From Typhlomys cinereus (Eukaryota; Chordata; Mammalia; Rodentia; Platacanthomyidae): a stretch of 64,000 nucleotides of DNA. Positions 12,342 to 24,212 of the stretch are shown here, piece by piece. The translations under genes and the position numbers were made by a program. Each line of letters starts with the position of its first letter. Within the stretch, counting starts at the first letter, position 1. Below the pieces are notes generated by a model. It saw nothing but the letters and a program-made list of their open reading frames with translations, did no database searches and had not been told where the DNA came from. The stretch spans positions 1 to 64,000 of the forward strand of contig JALPQD010000909.1 of NCBI GenBank assembly GCA_023101885.1, read 5' to 3'.

Positions 12342-14815
12342 TCTAATGATTGCTCTTACTATTGGTCTGAGAGAGCATTCAAAGTCAAACAACTTAAGAG
12401 TGAAAGGGAGATTTATTCAACTTACAGTTCCAGAGGGGAGAAACTCTCTTTCATGGCAGAGGTGACATAGCTGGTGACTGTAGACGGACCAAGTCACAGT
12501 AGACATCGGGTAGGCTAATTGGTGACAATTGAAGCTGTAGGATTCCTGGAGTCTCTCTCTTCATTGCTCTTGTTCTACAGTACTTTTTATGGTCCACTCG
12601 TAGGAGGTTCCCATGAGTTCAAGGGCTGGTCTTGCATTGTAAATGTATTGATACAGATAATCTCTTCAGGTGGTCACAGCTGATCTTAGTTAAGACCAGG
12701 CATGTCAAGTTGACACCCAGCATTAATTATCACAAGTCCACCCCTTGTCAACTTGACACCAGATCACATTTCCTCAGGCCATTCTTAATCTCCACATAAA
12801 ACAGTAAGATTCATAATTCTGCCTAATATATTCTAGCTATCCAAGTACAATAGCATATTTTTTATTTTTCCCAGGATAAGTGACAATGTCTCTTGAGAAA
12901 TAGTGTCCCAAGCACAACATCATATGTAGATTTCGATATTTTCACATAAATACAGATTAACATTATATTACATAGCATAAATATCTTCTTAGTGCAAGCC
13001 ATACTCAGTCCAACTTTAAAAGTCTCAGTACAGACTACATTAGTCATACAATACAGGCCACAAAAGGCTAAAGCCAAAGCCTCATATAAAATCAGAAGAC
13101 TTCCAACATGCAATGGCACAGGATAAACATTCCCATTCCAAAAGGAAGGAATGGGATCATATCCAGGAAAGATCAGGCTATAATGACATGGAAAACCATC
13201 AGGATCAACTACAATCCTGTAGTTCCTAGTCCAACACGTAAGTCTCATTGAAAACAGCTTCGGTTCCTCCACTCCAATGCAACTGCCCAAGGAACACATC
13301 CCTCTTTGCTGACTGCTTCCAGGGTATACAACTGCCCTTGGCAGATATCCCATATTGTCTCGGATATCTCTAACATCTTTATTTCTCAATGGCAAACCAG
13401 GCTTTAACTCCACAGCACAAACTGCCCTTCTTGGGTCTGTAAAGGCTTTCTGCCACATGCTGCCTGGATTTTCCCATTTCTCTGAAACTTTGGAGAGATC
13501 CATGACTTCCTCCCTCTTGCATCTTTGTGGCTCTAAAACCAGAACCACATGGACAATGATGCCAGGTCTGATGTAGTCTAGGGTTAGAGATTGGCCCCCT
13601 TGAATCACACCTGATTTAGTTTCTCTGTGCTGACATATATTACAAAAATTCTTTTTCTACTGGGTAGTTGCTTTAGGGGTGAAACAGAACTTTGCTTTGG
13701 AACTTCACCCTTCAGTTCATTCCTTCCTAAAGGATTTGCATTCTTATGGGTAGGAGTCTCCCTGAGAATCTTGCCCTTCTATTATCCAAATTGAGAGCAG
13801 GCTTTGGTTTACTACTGGAGCTAATCTCTTTAACAGTCAACATTTTGTCCTCTGCTTCTTGGTTTGACTATATTTTCCGCCATTTTCATCAACAATACAG
13901 TTTCTTCTTTCTGCCTGATTCTTTGCTCTTTTTCATAACTCGAAGACAACTAAAAAGTAGGCCATATCACATTGTCAAGGCTACATTACTTTGAAATTTC
14001 CTCCTTAAGCACTCCAGTTTAACCTCAGGAAAACTTTCAGGACAAGGGCAAAAATTCACTAAACTCTCTGCCAACACATGACTCCATTTGTTACTCTTCA
14101 ATTGCAAACACAGTCTCTGTTCCCCTCTGGACCATCAAAACCTGAGACTCATAGCATTGCTCTCCTTGGCAATCTCAGAAGAAAGGCCCATTTGGCCCCA
14201 TTGCCAAGATGCAAAGACTTTCCCAGCACAAAGTCCCAAAGTTCTCCATATTTCTCCAAACAAACAGTTCCACAGGCACAGTAGCCAGATCGCGGGATTG
14301 GCCATGCTTCTTCGTTCCAACTTCTCTTAGCCTCACAGACTCATGTTATAATACCAGATGCTCTTAATCTCACAGCAATACCCCTCTTAATCTCACAGCA
14401 ATCACAGCAATACCCACTCCTGGGACAAATTACTGAAAGTAACCTTTCAACTATTGCTGTGAGAAAGCATTCAAAATCAAACAACTGAATGGAGAAAGGA
14501 GATTTATTCAATTTACAGTTCCAAAGGGGAGAAAGAGACTTCCATGGAGAAGTGATATGCCTGGTGGCCACAGGCAGGCTGAGTCACAGCAGACATCAGG
14601 TCGGCTAGCAGGTCACAATTGAAGGCTGTAGAATTCCTGAAGAGTCACTCTTCTTCATTGTCTCTTGTTCTATGGTACCTTTTATATGGTCCACTGCTAG
14701 AAGGTTCCCATGAGTTCTAAGGCTGGTCTTGCATTGTAAAAGTGTTGATCCAGATAATCTCTTCAGGTGGTCTCAGCTGATCTGACTTATTTGACACCCA
14801 CGATTAAGTATCACA
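12342..14815 (-). mobile_element. MaLR/ERVL-type LTR retrotransposon, near complete
   Basis: Two related LTRs in minus orientation, the 3' LTR at 12,342-12,734 and the 5' LTR at about 14,438-14,815, enclose about 1.7 kb. Both LTRs share the ATTCAA.TTACAGTTCCA and TCTTGCATTGTAAA blocks, and outer ends of TGTGATA type are seen on the minus strand. A 5-bp duplication GCTGC (12,337-12,341 and 14,816-14,820) flanks it, the size expected for ERVL/MaLR. The insertion is absent from unit B. No reverse transcriptase motif is visible, so it is probably non-autonomous. Confidence 0.8.
12862..13608 (-). CDS. 248-codon open frame inside the LTR element
   Basis: A long open frame on the element's sense strand, near its 3' LTR. 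I find no recognisable gag, protease or pol motif, and the function is unknown. Its middle portion (FPGYD.IPSFWNGN and FKVGLSMA blocks) is also recognisable as a degraded relative at 22,930-23,140, so it belongs to the repeat family rather than to the host. MaLR internal regions usually have no intact coding capacity, so a 747-bp frame may be chance or a gag-like relic. Confidence 0.45.
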   Translation of the reverse strand: MIQGGQSLTLDYIRPGIIVHVVLVLEPQRCKREEVMDLSKVSEKWENPGSMWQKAFTDPRRAVCAVELKPGLPLRNKDVRDIRDNMGYLPRAVVYPGSSQQRGMCSLGSCIGVEEPKLFSMRLTCWTRNYRIVVDPDGFPCHYSLIFPGYDPIPSFWNGNVYPVPLHVGSLLILYEALALAFCGLYCMTNVVCTETFKVGLSMACTKKIFMLCNIMLICIYVKISKSTYDVVLGTLFLKRHCHLSWEK

Positions 14816-15899
14816 GCTGCATACACCCACTTGTTTGGAAACCTGAGGTTCAAATGGGATAAGTTAATTTTCTCATGTTGATGAAAGAGAGACAGATTAT
14901 AAATCATTTTGTGAAGTTGTTAAGATAGAACAGCTTCTCCCCAGGACATACTGCTTTGAGAAAACTCTGCACAGCTCCTTTGAGTTAGAAAAGATAAGTT
15001 GGGTTGAGACAGAATCCTTGATCTAGCTAGTCCTTATAATTCTTCCATTAAAGAAACATTCCCAGCAGGGTGGAGGCAGCTAGAGAGGAGAGAGAGCCTA
15101 TTTATGGTACAGGGCCAGCTGTTCTCCAGCACAGATGTGCCATTCAGCCTGCAAACATGCTCCTGTACTGTGTATAGATTCAAAGTGGAGTAGGGGACCA
15201 CTCATGCTGCCATGAGCAGACACTCTAGACTCCCTTTTCTCCTTGACCTGTACTCCATTTGAGTGTATGTCTCATGTAGCCTGCTCCTTCCTGGACCAAA
15301 TGATGTCTTCATTTCATGTCACTCATCCTATTATCTCTCTAGCACTGAGAAATCATATTATTGTCTTGCTTTCTCTATTTTTTTTCCCTACTGATGGTTG
15401 TGGTCTCAACACCTCTGATCATGTTATGACCAAGTAAAGTTGCAATCCAATTTTTGCATGGACTCAGTGAGGACATGGAATCAAAAGTTGTCTGAGACTC
15501 CTCTGCATGGTCTGGAGAAACATGGATTCTAGAGAGAGGAGTGGACCAGGATGGTAGGTTTGGTACTCTTAAACCTGTGGGTCTCCTGCTCTGAGTTTTT
15601 CTTCAGACTGATTTCCTTATAGTTTACTGTGTCTTTTCTGTTGGCTCTATATCTTCATGCACATCGTTAGATGCATCATTATGAAAGGTTTGTGAGTACA
15701 GTGGAGGATTTGAAGTGAAGGCTTGATGCAGTTAATGGTAGGTTAGGGCTGAGTAGGGTTTCATACAGTAGATGAACTCTGGTGAGGTGGAACTACATGG
15801 ATTTTCTTCATGGAGTCAGACCTATTAATCAGAAAATTGAAAGACATGATGAATGTAGATTGAAAGATGATGAATGTCAATGTTTGTGAGATGGACTGA

Positions 15900-16260
15900 A
15901 TCTACACAGCTGAGCAGAGAATGGTGTTTCTCCCAGTCTATGGATTAGAAACTATGGCACATATAGAAATAGTTGGAAAAGGGCCAAAGGCGTGTTATAT
16001 AATTCTTCTGGCTGACCTGCAGAGATCATAGACTGTGTTTGCCTCTTTAGGGAACGTTTGTCTGTCTTCTGCACTTCTGATTCCAAAGAGAAGACATGTA
16101 ATTGGTAACGTTTGTGTGTGCTCCTGGCTTGGTATCTAAGTACATCTCTTATGTAAGAGTGGTGTGAGAATGTGTGTGTGTGTGAGTGTGTGTTTGTATG
16201 TGTCAGGATGGAACCAAATGAGTTGCCTATGCCTGTCAATAATGCTATTCCTGTGATCTA
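15900..16260 (+). repeat. TG-rich segment within unit A
   Basis: Contains a TGTGTGTGTGTGAGTGTG run near 16,170-16,200. The equivalent position in unit B (about 20,260-20,330) is also TG/CT-rich. This shows that the simple repeat pre-dates the duplication. Confidence 0.6.
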
Positions 16261-17039
16261 TCCCTAGTTCTTCAGAGTATCCTTTATGGTGTTCATCTTT
16301 CAATGTTCAGAAGTTACAGTTGAGCTCCTTAACTACTTCCCCTTCCCTTATGTTATATCTCTCCCTAACACACAAAGAATGGAATCAGGCAATGAAAAAC
16401 ACGAAAGCACCATCAACTAAGACAAAATCTGTCCTAAAGTTGGTTGTTGCAGATCTTTTGTCCTATGGTTATAAGAAACAAGCAATGTGCATGGATTGGT
16501 GTACTTGTTTGCAACTATGATAAGATTTGTGATGGTGAGAGATGTGTACATATCAACAGAATGTAAGACAGAGTGATGTACCATTGTTCTTACTGCATGT
16601 CTCTCTGCTGCTTCAGTCTGTGACTGTCTTGTGGGTCCAGGGTTGCATGTAGTAAAAGCAAATCAGTTGTTTGCCCCATGTTACAGCGTTGTGAAACTGG
16701 AAAAGAATATTGAAGTGTTTGGGTTACAAAGTTGATTCTTTTCCACTCTGGAAATTTAATGCTGCCAGTCTCTGGCAAAACAGCCTCCACAGTGCTGTGG
16801 TTCTACTTTGTGCTTCCAAATATCATGGCCAAGTGAGTGAAGCAGCACCCACTGTCATTGAGAAACACCGTATTTATGGAAAACTGACATGTGTCTAGTA
16901 GATTTGGAAAGCCTGTTCAATTCCTGCAATCCAGGCAAAAGCATCTATTGTTGCTTGCAGAGACTGCAGCTTTGGCTCTTGGGGATTATGTGTCATTGTG
17001 CCTACTACTCCATATTTCTGCAATGTTCTTTTTTAACAG

Positions 17040-17186
17040 CTCCTTGGTGGAATCGCACAACATATACCAAAGTTCTTTGACCCTGGAGGTCTCCGTGCCA
17101 TGACATCTGGCAGACATGTTGGAAATTCCATCTTGGCCTTCACTCAGGAGACCAACACAAGATATCTACTGAGGCTAGAATCAGAT
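17040..17186 (+). CDS. 147-bp open exon-like block, unit A (unknown protein)
   Basis: A TTTTTTAACAG acceptor precedes 49 uninterrupted codons in phase 0, and a GTAAGA donor follows. The translation starts LLGGIAQHIPKFFDPGGLRA and continues with a GNSILAFTQETNTRYLL segment, a globular-looking composition. The counterpart in unit B (21,147-21,295) keeps the acceptor and the GNSILA.TQET.TRY similarity after a frame shift, but its donor GT is lost. I do not recognise the family. The open frame, proper splice sites and codon-level similarity make it a candidate exon of a duplicated multi-exon gene. Confidence 0.45.
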
Positions 17187-19317
17187 GTAAGACCTTCATC
17201 CTGATGGATAAAATGACAGTATCTTGCAGAGGATGTGATGATTTCTAATTTAGTGATTATGTGCAGATTAGAACGTCTCCCATCCTGTCTCCCTATCCCA
17301 AAATAGAGGTAGAGAAAAAGTCCTTTGGGGTTGATTCATAATATGTGTTTGTTCTTTGAAAATAACCTCTTTTGCCCCTAGAATTACTACAGGGCAGAAA
17401 GTTACACATGCCTGTCTTTTTTCCCAGGTGCTCCAGAAACTTTAACTAGAGTAACACATCCTAAGGGAGAAGTGTTTTCTGTTGTGGCTTCCTGAAAAGA
17501 CATGGTGAGGAAGGAGTATGTTCCAAAGATGCTGTGTTCCAAGGTATGCCCAACAGAGGCACCTTTCAATAAAATGCACACTTAGGAGTTATCATATTGC
17601 CATATTCCCAATGTTTTTCCCACTTAGTAAGCTGTGACTACAGTGTCTGCAGAAATGTGTTCAGTATAGAATTGATGACTGCCTGGCTCCTCTGATAGTT
17701 TCAAGGCATCATGAAGGAAATGTAAAATGTTCCCATCTTGATAGGTGCCCAGTGCAGATTATCAAATTGGAGTCATGAAAGGGTAAAGTTCTCCACTGGG
17801 GCTCTGAGCAAAATGGATTTCTGATTTCCTTTTAGAGGGCTCAGATCTAAAGAAAGGACTAAGATCCCAAGCAAGAGTCCTGGGACATAATCTGCACCAA
17901 TACTGGGAGTTTTATCCAAACATACCACCATTCCCTCCTGCCCTCTGAGGTTACTGCTTAACTATCGACCCTGGTGTCTCCCCATGGTAAGGTGCCCAGG
18001 TCATAACCAGCACAGTGAAACTGGGATCTCAGCTGCCATGGTCAGCTGAATAGTTGTACCTTGTCCCTTTTATTGAGTGACCTTCCCCTGAGGCCAGTAT
18101 AGCTTGTGAGGGGTATTTTCTTTCTCTCTAAGACCCTGAACAATTCCTCAAACGAGTGGTGTGGAAACCCAAGGTTCACCTGGGATAAGTTCTTTTTCCA
18201 TGTTGATGGAAGACAGCACATAAATCAGTCTCTGAAAATGGTATTGTTGAGTAGCTTCTCCATGAGGACAGGCTGCCCTGAGCAACCTCTATACACCACT
18301 TTTGAGTGAGAAAAAATGAGTGAGTTGGGGTAAGGCACAGTCTTAAACTATCAGGTCCTAATAGTAGCTCAAGTAGAGGAGCAGTGCCTGGAATAGGGCA
18401 GGGTGGTACCGGCTGGACAGGAGGAGCCTGTTGCTGGTGTAGAGCCAGCTGTTCCCCAGCACATACATACCAAGCAACCTACAAACATTCTCCTTTAGTA
18501 TGCAGAGAGTCAGGGTAGGCCAGGGGGTGACTTAGGTAGCGATCCATGAGCAGAGAATCCAGACTCCCTTTTTCTCCACAGAGTTACACTTCATCTGAGT
18601 CTGTCTCCAGATGCCTGCCTCCTTCCAGGACCACATGGTGTCTTCATCTCACATGAGGAGTCCTGTTGTCTATCCCACACCACTGAGGCATGACACTATT
18701 GTCCTATTTTGACAATTTCTCCCTACTGATGACTGCAGTCTGGCATCTCTAATTATGTTACATCCAAGTAAATTTGAAATCCATTTATTGAAGGGTCCCA
18801 ATGAGTACATGTTCTCTGAGACTCCTATGTATGGCCTTGAGAAACTTGGATTCCAGACAGAGGCTTGGAGGGTTGATGTGCCTTTCATGATCTTTAACAC
18901 ATGGATGCCCTGCCCTGAAATCTTCTTCACTCTGTTTTCTCTTCATGTTAATTTTGTCTTTTTCTATTGGCCCTCTGGCTTCTTGTAGTCTTCAGTTACT
19001 GCATCGTGAAAGTCCTGTGAGTGTAGTGGAAATTTTGAGGTGAAGACTTGATGCAGTTTGTGGTAGTTTGGGGCTGTAAAGGGTTTCATAGAACTGATTA
19101 CCTCTGAAGCACTAGATCTGCATGGATCTTCTTCATGGAGACAGACCTGGTAAACAGCGCAGTTGAAAGACATGATGAATACAGACAGGTCAATGCTTTA
19201 GAGATGAATCAAATCTACACAACTGAGCAGATCACAGTGTTCCTCCAAGTCCATGGATTATTACATGGGTCACAAAGAGGAATAATTGGCAAGAGCCCCC
19301 TGAAGGTGTTTGATTAT

Positions 19318-20073
19318 CTTTTTTTTTTTTTTTACATTTTTATTATTTTTGCTCATACAAACTTAACAGGTACACCGGTTCCCTCTTCCCCCTCCTCCCA
19401 CAACCCCCTCCTCCCTTCCCTCACCTCCCTCCCCATCCCTCAGTGTCTCCCCCCTCCTATCCCCGGAGCATCCTTTAATGTGCATGCCAAACTCCTCTGG
19501 CTCCTCCCTCCGATGAGGTGCAAGGACCCAGTGGCATTTCCTAGAACCCTTTCCTGTGTTCCCATTAAGCATAGGAACACTACTGTGGCTGTCAATCCCT
19601 TGCCTCCAAAGATCTTGGTGCCATTAGCAAATGCTAGACTTTGTGGGGTCAATATTGTATTGGACATTGTGCAGGGCATGCAAAGTCCAATTATGATTGC
19701 TTCGGCCCTAATTTGTGGCGAGTATCTTGCATATCATTACTCCTCCCATCTATGCTCTTACAATCTTACCGCCCCCTCTTCGCAAATTTCCCTGAGCTTC
19801 AGCATGGGGAGAGATTAGGCTGGCCTAGTTCTAGGTGGTTGATATAGAGTCTCTGAAGTTCTGGATTGTGGTTTGTTGATTTTGTTGATTTTCTTTTGCA
19901 GTTTTCCTGCTCTTGCAATGCCCTTCACTCCATCCTGATGGGCATTGTATGTTACCCCCTGGCCAGAGATAAAAGTTGTTAAACTGGAGTCTGTTATAAG
20001 AGCACATTCAAAGGTAGATGCAATGAAAGTAGGAAAACACAGTGAGGGAGGGGTCAATCACCATTTGCAAATG
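19318..20073 (-). mobile_element. L1 3' end (3' UTR only), minus strand
   Basis: A poly(T) run and TTAACAGGTACACCGG open the element on the plus strand. A pyrimidine-rich tract and the TTGCTAATGG-to-CTAGACTTTG block follow, and it ends at the CCATTTGCAAATGG position that matches about 30,720 in the plus-strand L1. It is severely 5'-truncated and contains no ORF2. Confidence 0.88.
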
Positions 20074-21146
20074 GTTTTAATGCTAAATTGCAGTGAACAT
20101 AGAATTGTTAGGCTTCTTGAGAGCATTTAATTGTCTTCTGCTCTTCAAACTCCAAAAGCAAGACTTGTAAAAGCAATGCTTGTGCATAACTTTATGTGTG
20201 CACTTAGGTTCATATCAAATCCATGTCTCATGCATATAGGAGTGGGGTGGGACAGTATACATGAGCATGTCTCTCTCTTCTCTCTCTCTCTGTATGTGCA
20301 TCTGTATTTGTGTGTGTGGCTTTGTGTGTCTCAGGATTGAACCCATTGAGTTGCCTATGCCTTTCACAGATGCTGTCATTTTGATTAATCCCTAATACTT
20401 CAAGTTTTTTTTGATGTTGATCATCTCTGAACATACCCACGCTACCGTTGAGTTACTTAATATCCCCCTTCCGGATGTTCTGTCTCACCCAGTCGTACAA
20501 ACAGTAGAGCTAGACAATTCAGACATGGATGTAGCATCAACTAAGACAAAATCTGTCCTAAAGAGGTTGTTGCAGATCTTTTGTTATGTGGTTATAAGAA
20601 ATAAGGAAGGTGTGTGGCCTTGGTGTGCCTACATGCAAATATGATGAGCTTTTTGAAGGAGGATGTGGGTACACATCCACAGAATGAAAGACAGAAATTG
20701 TTCCAGATGAGCCTATTGCATGTTTCCCTATAGTCTCAGTCTGTGACAGTCTCATTGGTCCAGGATGGCATGAAGTAAAAGCAAATCTGTTATCTGCCCT
20801 ATAGGACAGTTTTATGAAACTGGAAGAGAACATTGCACTATCTGGGCTACTGAGTTGGATTTTTCCATTCCATGCTGTCAGGTCTCTGGCAGAACAGCCT
20901 CGACAGCTGAGGTTCTACTTTGGACTTCCAAATATCATGACCAGGCAAGTGATACAGCATCCACCTTCACTGACAAAGTCCATGTTTAGGAAAAACTGCT
21001 GTATGTTCAGGAAACTTGAAAAGCCTGTTGAATTATTGCAGTCTGGGCAAAAAGTACCTTTTGTTTCCTGCTGAGACTGAAGCTTTGTGTCCTAGAGATA
21101 ATATGCACATGTTTCTCTACAGTTCTGTAATGTTCTTGTTTGACAG

Positions 21147-21295
21147 CTATTTAGCGCAATCTCACAATATGTACGAAAACTCTTCTTGATGCTGGAGTTC
21201 TGAACGCCTCACTGTTAGCCAATGATGTTGGAAATTCCATCCTGGCCATCACTCAGGAGACCAAAACAAGATATCCACTGAGTGTGGAATCAGAT
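21147..21295 (+). pseudogene. Exon-like block, unit B (damaged)
   Basis: Duplicate of the block at 17,040-17,186. The acceptor (GTTTGACAG) is kept. The frame shifts near 21,190, and the donor is changed from GATGTAAG to GATCCATA. This looks like decay of a duplicated exon. Confidence 0.45.
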
Positions 21296-21964
21296 CCATA
21301 ATCTGCATCCACACAGCTTTGAATGACAGTGTTTGCAGTGGATGGGATGGTTTCTCATCTAATGATTCATTTGCAGAGTAGAGTTCTCCTGTTCTTCCTT
21401 CTCCTCCCCATAGAATAATTGAGTGTTAGAGAATTGTCCTTTGGAGCTGTTCATAGTATGTGTCTGATGTTTGAAAACAACCCCTTTTGCTGCACTGTAA
21501 TTGCTACAGGCAGAAGGTTACCCATGCCTCTTTTACTTCACAGATGCTCCACAAAATTTGTTGACCAGAATAACCAGTGCCCTAGCACAACATGGGAAAA
21601 ATCTGTTGCTATGGGGACTTTGGGAAAGGACGTGGTGAGGAAGGGTAGTGTTCCATGGATGCCTTGTTCCAAGGAATGCCCAACAGAGGTAGCTTTTAAA
21701 AGATGTGCACCTTGAGCTTATCATGCTGTTCTAGTCCCCCTTGTATATACACTGAGTCTTTCTCTCCCACTGGTCACTGTGATGCCGTTACCAGCTTTCT
21801 CCTTTGAACTACAGATTCTGCTTGAAGGATGACACTTCAAAATTGATGAGTCCTGCTCTCTCCAGCTCTTTTGATAGTTTGGAAGGTACTGTGAGCATGT
21901 ATAGTGGACCCCATATTGGTAAGTGCACAATGCAGATTATCAATATCATGAGAGTGTGAATGTC

Positions 21965-22900
21965 TGAAGTTGCACCATGCAGGGATGGAAGACTCACCAT
22001 TTTCCAGGCAATACTTCCCTCAATCTTAAGGGATTTTTTAAGAGCATGTTCATTTGGCCCTTACTCCATATGCTACATGAAAGGCGGCAGCCCTGTTTCA
22101 TAACCTGGTGGTTCAAAGCCATCCAGCACATACCTAAAAGACTAAAGTTGTGGCCCAGGAAATTATTGCCCTATCTGATTTGCTATTAATATTGATTAGG
22201 CTGAAGATAACATGAGGATATAGGCCATTTCTCAACTTTTTATTTTCTTGCCACTTCCCCTGCAGACAGACTCTTGGAAGCTGTCGTTTCACAGTGACCC
22301 ATTTGAGATAACACTCTTCAGAACTGCACGACTATAAGCCGACAGAGTCACAACATACTAGATACTTAATTGAAAATTCTGAAAACTCGTCTCTCTGGCT
22401 TGTCATGTTGCTTCTCTTTGGACAAAGAGTAGACAAGCTAGAGGTAACCCTGGGATTCATAGAAGCAGAGAGAACGGATATGGTGGAGGAATGGGATGGA
22501 GAGAAGGTGGAGGGAAGCAGAGGCACGTATTCAATAGATTGTAAAACCAGCATAATAAAATAATAAAAATGATGCAAGAGCAAGGAGGTCATGGATCTCT
22601 CCTCCAAGGTTTTCACAGTGCAGCTAAATGCAGGCAGTGTACTGTCAGGATTGGAAATCCTACATGGCCCCGGAAAAGTATTTTCGTGCTGTGGAATTTA
22701 ATCCTCATTTGCCCATGGCAACATGAAGATACTAGGGATTCTGGAGCTAACATGTGACATCTATTAGGGAGAGATGTATATCACAGGAGGAGTCAGCCCA
22801 AGACAGTGATATATTCTGCAGACAGCTGTGATACACAGGTGGAACCAAGTCCTTTGGAACTGAGATTTTTCCTAAGGAACTTCTTCTGCTGGACTTAGAG
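21965..22900. other. No gene recognised
   Basis: Follows unit B. A CCCCTGCAG acceptor-like site lies near 22,264 and an AATAAAA run near 22,555, but no convincing frame joins them. Confidence 0.4.
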
Positions 22901-22904
22901 ATGC

Positions 22905-23570
22905 ATGATTTGGAGTTCATCCTGCTGGTTTTCAGTGCATTTACAGACTGATCTTTCCTGGATATGCCTCCCTTTTTCCCTTTTGGAATGGAAATATTTA
23001 TCCTGTGCCATTGTATGTTGAAACCATGTAATTTTTCTTTTAATTTTAGGAGGCTTGTACATTGGACTTCTGAACTATGTTGGAGCTTCTGATGTAATCT
23101 ACGGGACTGTTAAAGTTGGACTGAGTATGGTTTGCATCATAAAGTGGCCATGATCCTATGGAGGCCAAGGGTGGAGAACATAACTTTTGAGTATAACTTT
23201 TGTCCCACAGACTCCTATTTTGGAATGCAGAGTTGATAGTTGGAAAGGCTGTGGCGACTTCAGGAGGTGTGGCCTTTCTGTTGGGAGGCCTGCCACATCA
23301 GGTGGACCTTTGGGTTGGTTGGTCCAACCCTGCTTCTCATAGTAGTCTTCAGTTTTTCTCTTTCAACTCTAAGATGAATATTACTTAATCCACCTCCAGA
23401 TTCTACCAGCCAACCATACCTTTACATAAATAATAGACTGCATCTCTCCTCTGGAAGCATAAGCCAAGAAAATCCCACTTTCTCTCGAAAAAATAAAGCT
23501 CTGAAAACAAAACTAATGGGTCTATGTGACCCTGCTTTGTTTTCCAGGCTCTGAATATCCAAAGGACCCA
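22905..23570 (+). mobile_element. MaLR internal/LTR remnant
   Basis: The part at 22,930-23,140 matches the internal region of the 12.3-14.8 kb LTR element in opposite orientation (the CTGATCTTTCCTGGATATG, TTTTGGAATGG and AAAGTTGGACTGAGTATGG blocks). The rest reads like an LTR ending with an AATAAAG signal near 23,493. Confidence 0.55.
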
Positions 23571-23860
23571 TGAGAGGGAAGAGAGCAAAGGAAGCAGAAA
23601 CCGTTTTTGTTCTGACTCACTTGATTGAGTGTGGTGTTCCTCTGTGCATTGCTGAATGAACTTCTGTTCAGTGGCAAAGAACTGACGGAGATGGTCAGTC
23701 CATCTGTGGCCCAGTTAAGAAGGTAGAGTACACAGAGACTGATGAACCCATCACCTCTATGTAGGCTTCAACAGTGTGCTGGCTAAAGGTCATCATCTTT
23801 TAATGTCTGGACTCCTCAATCACTTGTATACCACTATTTTGATTTTAAACTTTTTTAAAA

Positions 23861-24194
23861 AAAATTTTATTTATTATTTATTCAATTGTGCGTGTATGCG
23901 TCAGGATGGCCGAGCGGTCTAAGGCCGCTGCGTTCAATTTTGCGTGTATGTGTGTGTGTGTGCGCGTGTGTGTATGTATGTGTGTGTGGAATCATGGACG
24001 AATTCGGGAACCACCATGGACGCCTCCACCTCTCCTTGTTTACTCTGCCCCGGATCACAGGCTCCGCCCTACCAGGACCTGAACGCAGGTCGCCCCCGCT
24101 TCCGCCGGTGTCTAAACGTGGGGTCTAGGATCCCAACTCAGGATCTTCTGCCTGCAAGGCAGAGGCTTAAACCCCTGAGCCACCTCTCCAGCCC
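23861..24194 (-). repeat. tRNA-headed SINE (family 1) with a tRNA-half insertion
   Basis: The minus strand starts GGGCTGGAGAGGTGGCTCAG, runs through a GC-rich body and a CA-type microsatellite, and ends with an AATTGAATAAAT tail. It is flanked by a target-site duplication of the GATTTTAAAC type (23,841-23,860 and 24,195-24,212). It is interrupted near its 3' end by a tRNA-Leu fragment at 23,899-23,932, listed separately. Confidence 0.88.
23899..23932 (+). pseudogene. Retro-inserted 5' half of tRNA-Leu
   Basis: From 23,900 the sequence reads GTCAGGATGGCCGAGCGGTC followed by TAAGG, one extra C, and the GCTGCG anticodon stem. This is the 5' half of a mammalian tRNA-Leu (CAG or CAA type), ending in the anticodon loop. 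The 18-bp block TTCAATTGTGCGTGTATG (23,881-23,898) is repeated with one mismatch at 23,933-23,950, as expected for a target-site duplication. No poly(A) follows, so it fits the class of tailless retropseudogenes. It cannot fold into a tRNA and is not a tRNA gene. Confidence 0.85.
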
Positions 24195-24212
24195 GATTTT
24201 AACCTTTTAAAA

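Larger units (their letters stand above)
12000..17789 (+). repeat. Segmental duplication unit A
   Basis: Unit A aligns by eye along its length with unit B (17,790-21,960). Shared landmarks in the same order are: an exon-like block ending CCATG then a GTAAG donor; a block CTGGGATAAGTT...; TGGACCA.ATG.TGTCTTCAT; CCCTACTGATG; ATCTACACA.CTGAGCAG; GACAAAATCTGTCCTAAAG; and GGAAATTCCATC.TGGCC. Unit A is longer because it contains the 2.5 kb LTR element at 12,342-14,815, and unit B contains an L1. Divergence is substantial, so the duplication is not recent. Confidence 0.8.
17790..21960 (+). repeat. Segmental duplication unit B
   Basis: Partner of unit A, in the same orientation and directly adjacent. 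It lacks the LTR element but carries a minus-strand L1 at 19,318-20,073. A weak resemblance to the unit start appears again near 21,975, so a third, truncated unit is possible. Confidence 0.78.

Noticed and set aside
23900..23937. Functional tRNA-Leu gene
   Set aside because: Only the 5' half is present; there is no variable arm, T arm or acceptor 3' strand.
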